From assembly GCA_030411725.1 (NCBI GenBank), contig MU839828.1:3926346-3990345 (forward strand): a stretch of DNA of 64,000 nt, written 5' to 3'. Positions 57,733-64,000 of the stretch are shown piece by piece. Each line of letters begins with the position of its first letter. The stretch's first letter is position 1. Source of the DNA: Echria macrotheca. Its lineage: Eukaryota; Ascomycota; Sordariomycetes; Sordariales; Schizotheciaceae. The position numbers and the translations under genes were made by a program. A model generated the notes under the pieces. The model was given only the letters and a program-made list of their open reading frames with translations. It was not told the origin of the DNA and did not search any database.

Positions 57733-57929
57733 TCCCTGTATTATTTCTCTTTCACGCTTGTTTCTACCTTCATCCGCCACTCTGCTCTAGAGCTTTCCAA
57801 GACAAATACACCTGCAGTCCCCCCTTGATACCTACTCTGAACGGAACCAAAGAGAACGGTGGTAATAAACACCAAAACGATAACCTGACAAATATACTAC
57901 TAGGCCGGATTCCTTCGATATCCCTATTA

Positions 57930-59290
57930 CTACAAGAGCTTACGGGGGCTGGAGTCTATTCTGGATAACGGGGAAGCCCGGACCAGAAAAGTCGACCTTG
58001 ATGAAGTACATCTCGGATTTCAAGTTAGGTGACCAGGGCGTTACCCTATGCCGTCAGCACCTGTTAAACTGGGCCGGTGAGTGACGGAGTTTCAGGCTGA
58101 GACTCTCAGCTGGCAACTGCAAGCTTCTACTTCTGGGCATCTGGGGCGCCAGCAAAAGGGTCCCAGAAGGCGATGATGGGTTCCGTGCTGTTCCAACTTC
58201 TTCAAGATAACCCAGACATGGTCTCTCGCATTGCCCCGGGAATATGGGAGTCGGGCTGTCTTTTCAACACCAAAGACCGCAACAACTGACCGAGGACGGC
58301 CTCTCTGTGATGCGGCTTAATGCGGTGAAAGAGTTGACCGCTGACAAGTTCAAGCTTTGCCTCTTTATTGACGGCCCGGATGAGCTCGATGGGAAACCAA
58401 AAACACTGATATCACTTATCTACCGAATTATAGAGGTTCAGAATGTGAAGGCTTACGTGTCGAGACGGCCTTGGGTCGAATTTGACGGCGCGTTTGGAAA
58501 AAGGCCTTGCCTCCATGTTCAGGATCGTACCTAAGACGACATCAAACACTCTGTGGGGTCCCAATTCGAGAAAAACGAGGGATTTCAAAGACTCAGATCT
58601 CGAGAACAAAAGTACGTCCGGCCACTGATGCAGGAGACTGTCGAGAGGTCAGCCGGAGTGTTCCTTTGGGTCCGAATTGTCGTCCAGTCACTCTTGGCTG
58701 GGTTTACCAACGATGACCGCATTAGAGAGCTGGATAACAGGCTACAATCACTCCCACCGGGCCTTGAAAAACTTTATAACAAGATTCTGAAGGATCTGTA
58801 TCTCTTCTACTTTGAACATGTATGCCAGTACTTCGAACTTGTCCTTACGTATGATGTATAATACCAACTCCCGCACTAATTCTTTTATTTACAGACGATG
58901 ACGATGACTTCACAAATCGATTATTTACAAGACCACCCAGAGATCACAAAGTCACCGAAAGGGTCCAAACGTTGAGGCGACGGTTGAATAGCCGCTGCAA
59001 GGGCCTTCTGGAGATCGAGAATGACAACCACGTGAATTTCCTCCATCTCACCGTTCGAGAATATCTGGATCGACCAGGGATTCGGTCAAAGATTCACGTC
59101 ATGCTCCAAAAAGCCTAATTCGACCCCTCACATGGAGCTGCGTTGCGCTAGCCTTGCCATGACCAAAGCCTTGCCGGGTGAACGCCGACCATGCAAGAAT
59201 ACCATTAGGGACCGGGCACATGAGGTCAGAGGAGTGGCTCATCGATTGCCTGAATATTGCACTAAAGACAGACAGGTCGACAGAGAAAGC
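57930..59290 (+). pseudogene. Broken NACHT (NLR/STAND) gene
   Basis: Ordered fragments of a fungal NACHT protein lie in three frames. 'GGWSLFWITGKPGPEKSTLM' carries the P-loop with Glu where the last Gly of GKPGSGKST should be. Next come 'ASFYFWASGAPAKGSQKAMM' and 'LFQLLQDNPDMVSRIAPGIW', then Walker B 'KLCLFIDGPDELDG', 'NVKAYVSRRPWVEFDGAFGK', 'DDIKHSVGSQFEKNEGFQRL', 'SAGVFLWVRIVVQSLLAGF', 'GLEKLYNKILKDLYLFYFEH', 'RRLNSRCKGLLEIEN' and 'VNFLHLTVREYLDRPG'. Lesions are a TGA at 58082-58084, frame changes near 58100 and 58260, a TAA at 58532-58534, and stops after 58860. No N-terminal effector or C-terminal repeat domain remains. NACHT proteins act in fungal non-self recognition and cell death; this copy is dead. 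Confidence 0.85.
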
Positions 59291-59816
59291 ACGGCTTCTG
59301 CGGGTCAGGCACTCTTTGCATCAGCTAGGTACTGTGGTACTGAAGTTTCACCCTGGCGCCTGTACTTTGCGTCTGTGGGAGGGGAATCTACACAACTTTT
59401 GAGCGCAGCATTTTTCCCCTTTTGGACAAACCGTTACTCTACCGATCGGCGTGCCACCCAATCCGCCAACTCCCTGAAGGAATCGATCGCCCTGCTTCGC
59501 CCAGAATTCCAGCCAATCGCGTTGCCCGTGGAATACGGGCACAGGCACAACCACATTTCTTGGCAACCACGCCCAATCAGAAAAGCTCAAAACCCGAAGT
59601 CACAATGCCGTGTGGAGTTCTTACCCTCCCGCCAGCCATTATCTCGGTCGGGCATTTGGGCATCGCCAACAAGGCTGCAGAGTGAAGCAAGCTATAAAGC
59701 AACACCAAAGCCGCTCTCGACGACCCCTCACTTTTCCCTCCAACATCACCAAGTCATATCACCAAGTTTACATTCATCAATACCCAAACCATCGATCAAC
59801 ACCAACCACCAACGCA
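59291..59816. other. Intergenic, promoter of the four-TM protein gene
   Basis: Long frames here (part of 59132-60178) are compositional. No gene seen. Confidence 0.5.
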
Positions 59817-60503
59817 ATGTCCCCAACCCCCAGCATCGCCAAAGCATCCATCCTCTCCCCTTCCACCTCTATTTCCTCTCCTCCCCCTCCTCCACGCAAA
59901 ACCCACCACTGCGCCTCCAACTCCCCCAACTACTTCCCGCCTTCGCACCCCACACGAACCCTCTACCTCGTCGCCCGCTCCACCTCGGTCCTCCTCGGCC
60001 TGCTTCAAATCACCCTCGCCGCAATCGCGTACACCCTCTTCTCCCGCCGCTGGCTCGATCCCACCTTGTCGCCCGCCATCACGACATTCATCTACTCGGC
60101 AATCGAGATTTTTTCGGTCCTGTACTGGCACGCAAGGGCGCATTATTATACGCGGGCGTTCTACGATGGGGGGATTAGCGTTGGGTTCGCGGTTGCGGCG
60201 GGGTTTATGGTCAAGTTGGCGGTGGGGAGTATGAAAGAGGGGGAAGGGGGAGAGGGGGCAGGGGTTCTTGGGGGGGTTATTTTGATGGGGATGATTTCGC
60301 AGATGTGAGTTCCTCTTTTTTTTCCCCTTCCCCTTTATTTGTGGGATTAGGGAAGGGGAAGGGAGGATCGCGGTGAAGAAAGGACGATTGCTGACGTTAG
60401 ATTTTGTAGATTTGTCCATGCGGCCGTGTCGGTTGGGGGTGTGAGGGATGTGATGAGGGTGAGGAGGGAGAAAAGGGAGAGGGAAAGAGATGTTGAGACG
60501 TAG
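59817..60503 (+). CDS. Four-helix integral membrane protein, 193 aa
   Basis: Two exons (59817-60304, 60410-60503), with a 105-nt intron (GTGAGT...TAG), join in frame. A Ser/Pro-rich N-terminal tail precedes helices 'SVLLGLLQITLAAIAYTLF', 'TFIYSAIEIFSVLYW', 'SVGFAVAAGFMVKLAV' and 'GVLGGVILMGMISQIFVHAA'. The tail is strongly charged (RVRREKRERERDVET). The pattern is MARVEL-like but without clear family residues. The 5' UTR is C/A-rich. Function unknown. Confidence 0.78.
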
Positions 60504-60959
60504 GATTTCACGATATGTACAAGGATATAATTGATACCATGGGATATATTGGAGGTTTTTTATTTCTTGCATGTGGAGGAAAGGAAACGATTGATTCGAG
60601 GGTTTCGTTTTTGATGTGTCGAATGCTTAAGGGCAATGGCAGACACATGATGGTCCTTGGGCTGGAGTTTCAGGGGCAGGATTCCTAGATTGGACGATAC
60701 GCATTCCTTGACAAAATCGTTAGAGTTGCGCGGAACCACAAGAATATGACGTGTGTTTTGAAACTAGGTAGCCTTATTAGAGAGAGTTCAAGTACTACTC
60801 GAAAACTTCAACTTCAACACCATCCAGATGCGTCAACCACAACGGCAGTCCAGACGGATACCCCTTAACATGGAAGGGGAGCATTGTCCTCAGGTCTAAC
60901 CCCAGACAGGGGCTTTGTGTGTCGAGTTTATGTACAACAATCCAACACCTCGACACAAC
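60504..60959. other. Convergent 3' region
   Basis: Lies between two convergent genes; no coding signal. Confidence 0.55.
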
Positions 60960-62326
60960 TCAAAGACACTGCGAGTACCACTGCCCCGAAGCCGTACACG
61001 TACCCTGCGCACAGCAAGTCGGTCCCGACCAACCCTGCCCACCACACTGCCCCCACATCGGCGCACAGTTGCCCCCCGTGGGACCAGGATTCGCCGGGCT
61101 GGTAGCACTCGGACTCGGATTACTTCCCCCACCACTGCCACCACCGCTACCCGGCCGAATATCCGCATGCGCATTCTGCACCAACATCTGCGCATAGGCA
61201 TCAAACCACGCTCCCGCAGCCGGCGCCCCCGACATACCGCACTGTCCATCCGACTCGCCGCCCGGCTTCACCCACACAATAGCATCCACATTCGCGTTGT
61301 TAGTGTTAGTCGTGAACGGCTGCCCGAAGCCCGCCGGGGAGACATTGCACCACTCGCCCCACTCCTTGCGGGCGCCGTTCTGCGCGACGCGGCCCTGGTC
61401 GATGATGAAGTTGGTGGGGAGGCCGCGCTCACGCATGGCGTTGCCGAGGGAGGTGGCGTAGCGGGACTCGTCGGCCGAGGGACTGCCGGCTGTGTAGGAG
61501 GGCGGGTTGTTGGTTTGGTAGGGGTTGTAGTTGGAAACGTTGCTGGAGAAGCCGCGGATTTTGGCATTGCTGCCGGCTTTTTGGAGGATGGTTTGGACTT
61601 CGGCGGCGGCTGGGTAGGATTTAGTTAAAGCACGGACCGGTAAAGGGGTAAATAAGAGTTCAACGTACTAGGACCGAGGTTGGCTGACCAGCCGAGCCAG
61701 CCGCCGTTGGCGACGTCGAGGTAGAGATGCACATTGCTGGCCTGCAGTTGCTGGATGGCATAGGCGATAGCATCCTGCTGTGGTACGCGGGCGTTGCGGC
61801 AGAAATCAGTCGTGCCGGTGACCATGTTGCCGAGGGCATCCGGCTCGATCACGACCGCAAACTGGATATCGGACGCCGCCTTGACCTTCTGGGCAAACGG
61901 GTTGACATACTCGTTCTTGTACCGGTTGAGGCCGTTCTGGGCGAAGCTCAGCTCGCCGCCCGACTGGCCGGCGCTGCAGTCACGGTCGGGCAGGTTGTAG
62001 AGGACCAAGCCGACGATCTGTTGCTTCCCGGTCGAGGATTGCGCAGCCCGGGCTTGTTGAATGGCTTCGTCGATGTCGCGCAGGAGGTAGATGTTGGAGA
62101 TCCAGACGAAGGAGCCGACTTCTTGTTGTACGTACTGCACCTTGGCGGCGTTGGTTTGGTCGCCGCGGGACAGGAAGGCCTGGCGGGTCTGGTCGAGCGA
62201 CTTGCTGTATTTGGGGTTGACAAACAAGCTGCGGCCGAGGAAGGGATTTCCGGATTGGCGCTCCACGAGGGGAGATGCAGCGCTTGTGGCGAGCAGCCCG
62301 GCGAGGATTCCGCAACCGATACGCAT
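60960..62326 (-). CDS. cel6-like: GH6 cellulase (cellobiohydrolase-type) with C-terminal CBM1
   Basis: Two exons (62326-61669, 61609-60960), with a 59-nt intron, give 435 aa. The signal peptide is MRIGCGILAGLLATSAAS. GH6 catalytic residues lie in 'LYNLPDRDCSAG' (Asp114, Asp116; the latter corresponds to the pKa-modulating Asp) and 'FAVVIEPDALGN' (Asp163, the acid). The substrate-cleft motifs 'LYLDVANGGWLGW', 'GRKEWGEW'-like 'GARKEWGEWCN' and 'VDAIVWVKPGGESDG' are present. A Gly/Ser/Pro linker leads to a C-terminal CBM1 with its Cys pattern ('MWGQCGGQGWSGPTCC', 'YSQCL'). It cleaves cellulose outside the cell. Most characterised ascomycete GH6 enzymes carry CBM1 at the N terminus, so the C-terminal position is notable. 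Cellobiohydrolase versus endo mode cannot be settled here. Confidence 0.95.
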
Positions 62327-63117
62327 CTTGTCCGTGAGCCACTGGGCAGCTGCTGCGGGTTTGGTCGTGAAAGTGAGATGAAGATCGGGGACGTATGGCA
62401 GGTTTATCTTGGATTTTTGTAGGTCATCAAGAATTCATCATGGTGCTCCATGAGACCCAGGACCACGGAGGTCTCCCCGGACGCGCTTGGAACGCCTCCC
62501 GAAAAGCGAGCCGGAGGTCGCACCGAGGGCGTCATCGGGACCCGCTACCACGGTTCTTTCGCCGATATTCCGTGTGGGACGCGGGTGAGGCTCCCGCACT
62601 TTGTTAATCGAAGCTTCGAAGATGGAGACCCAAACGGAGAGGGTCTTCCGGATTTCCCGGTCAAGCGTAGTAGGTAGTAGTCGTGCGGGTCAGATCCGGG
62701 GTACATGGTGCCGAGCCAGAAACAGTCTATCGCGTTTGAGCGTGACCGGCGGCACGGGGCGTATTTGACCGACATAGCAACGTCTTGGAAGCTTGGCACC
62801 TGTCGGTAAGCCTGGTTTGAGCCGCCTCTTGATCCGGCGACATCTCACGAATACTACCTCCTTTGTACGTCGGCGGGGTACATGTTCATGTAGTAGATCT
62901 GTTTGTATAACGCTCAGTTTGTTGCTGGCGATGGGTCGGTGGACAATTGATTCTCCGTGCTCTGACTTCTCTCTGGCCGTCTGCCACAAGTTTGATACGG
63001 ATGGGAAAGACCCAACCCTCTGGCGGCTGGTATTACCGACATCTCCGGAGACTACCCTCATGCCATGGCTGTTGCAGTTGACACTGAGACCCTACTACGA
63101 GGCCGACCTGTTGACTC
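62327..63117. other. Intergenic, GH6 promoter and last GC-balanced sequence before the telomere-associated region
   Basis: Frames here (for example 62793-63443) run into AT-rich sequence and are not credible genes. No TATA or regulator site is confidently seen. Confidence 0.55.
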
Positions 63118-63882
63118 CTATTTTATTAGAGGCTTACTCTGTGTACTACCCTTTCTTGTATATACTACCCCCCCTATATATGACAACTGCTAACTGCTGG
63201 CATTTAAAAACCTACTTTTCCTATATAAAAAAGCCCTATGCCAATGCTGTAAACTTAGCGTATTATCGGCTAGTATATACTGCCTTTTCCGCCTATATAT
63301 TGTTACTTCCCACTATATATTACTACTTTTTACTATATATTACCGTTTTTACTTATGTAATGAGTGGGCGATTAGTGAGCATGCTGGGTGCGGCAGCCCC
63401 GCGCCAGTTATTAGAGGCGGTGTCGCCGCCCCCTAACATATAATATACAAAGAATCGTAATATAATTCTTTGTAAAATATATAGCTTTATAGCCCTATAG
63501 GGAAAACGATTCTTTATAACCCCGAGTAGTACGATTCTTTATAAATCCCAGGACTAAAATATACAAAAAGCATATATACGGAAAGCTTTTAATTAAGCGT
63601 ATAATTTAGTTATCTTTACATACTTGTATAACCTTTAGGTAAATAGATATAAAGGGTTAAAGTTTTATAGCTATTTAGGAGCAAAGGTTAAACCCAGCTA
63701 ATTAGAAACTTTTACCTAAGTATAGGCTACTTAACGCATAAGCTAGCCTTTTAACAGACCAGCTAATCTTTTACCTATATAGGATCTATTTATTATACTA
63801 ATTAAACTTTTACCTATATAAATATTAGCCTTTTACAAATATATAAACTAGCTTTCTACAAGCGTATAAATTAACCTTTTAA
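63118..63882. repeat. AT-rich telomere-associated sequence with degenerate short repeats
   Basis: Composition turns sharply AT- and TA-rich at about 63118. Recognisable parts are an inverted repeat CAAAGAAT/ATTCTTTG (63448-63455, 63465-63472), a direct repeat ACGATTCTTTATA (63506-63518, 63531-63543) and a degenerate unit of about 21-25 nt of type TTAGCCTTTTACCTATATAA. That unit starts near 63740, 63761, 63801, 63823, 63848 and 63869 and leads directly into the telomere. A small GC-rich island lies at 63375-63440. Confidence 0.75.
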
Positions 63883-64000
63883 TAGGGTTAGGGTTAGGGT
63901 TAGGGTTAGGGTTAGGGTTAGGGTTAGGGTTAGGGTTAGGGTTAGGGTTAGGGTTAGGGTTAGGGTTAGGGTTAGGGTTAGGGTTAGGGTTAGGGTTAGG
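63883..64000 (+). repeat. Telomere, (TTAGGG)n
   Basis: Uninterrupted TTAGGG units, about 19.5 copies, run to the window end, with the G-rich strand running outward. This marks the right chromosome end. No interrupting variant repeat is present. Confidence 0.99.

Noticed and set aside
62793..63443. 216-codon frame running into the telomere-associated region
   Set aside because: It crosses the composition boundary, and its second half is Tyr/Leu/Ile-rich purely from TAT/TTA content.
1..64000. tRNA, rRNA or CRISPR features
   Set aside because: No tRNA A/B-box pair with a cloverleaf, no rRNA-like block and no regularly spaced direct-repeat array was seen. CRISPR is not expected in a eukaryote.

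Overview
The window is the right end of a chromosome of a filamentous ascomycete, most likely a sordariomycete. It closes in about 118 bp of uninterrupted TTAGGG repeats (63883-64000). Genes carry short introns (about 46-105 nt) with GT...CTAAY...YAG signals. The families are typical of filamentous fungi: GH6 cellulase with CBM1, UstYa-like protein, fungal CorA-like protein, NACHT remnant, DUF4188, DUF7730, MARVEL-like and P450. The genus is not determined. Exon joins were made by hand. They rest on consensus splice sites, an unbroken frame and family resemblance, not on transcript data.

Layout. 0-8.5 kb: 5' part of a serine beta-lactamase-like gene cut by the left edge, a degenerate kinase-like gene, a MARVEL-like membrane protein, a long repeat-rich non-coding stretch and an unrecognised 447-aa protein. 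8.5-16.2 kb: a possible small spliced locus, a protein with a Copia-type (TNT 1-94) beta-barrel plus two copies of an acidic module, and a seven-exon CorA-like membrane protein with a 9-nt exon. 16.4-25.3 kb: aldo-keto reductase, cytochrome P450, polytopic membrane protein with a Cys-rich ectodomain, biotin synthase and UstYa-like protein. This is a metabolic neighbourhood that could be a small biosynthetic locus, but no PKS, NRPS or RiPP precursor was found. 26-33 kb: HSP20 chaperone with a large inverted repeat upstream, a seven-exon secreted Thr/Pro-rich protein and an M13 metallopeptidase.

34-46 kb: a lactose-permease-type transporter and a maltose-permease-type transporter separated by 7.6 kb without a supportable gene, then a tiny membrane protein. 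46-57.7 kb: secreted Cys-containing protein, F-box/ankyrin protein, secreted alpha/beta hydrolase, a decayed Cys-rich membrane-protein gene, DUF4188 protein, DUF7730 protein and metallophosphoesterase. 57.9-64 kb: a broken NACHT (NLR) gene, a four-TM protein, a secreted GH6 cellulase with C-terminal CBM1, an AT-rich telomere-associated region with a degenerate 21-25-nt repeat, and the telomere.

Taken together, this is a subtelomeric accessory region. It mixes nutrient acquisition (two sugar transporters, a cellulase, a secreted hydrolase, a metallopeptidase), possible specialised metabolism, and gene decay that includes an immune-type NLR.
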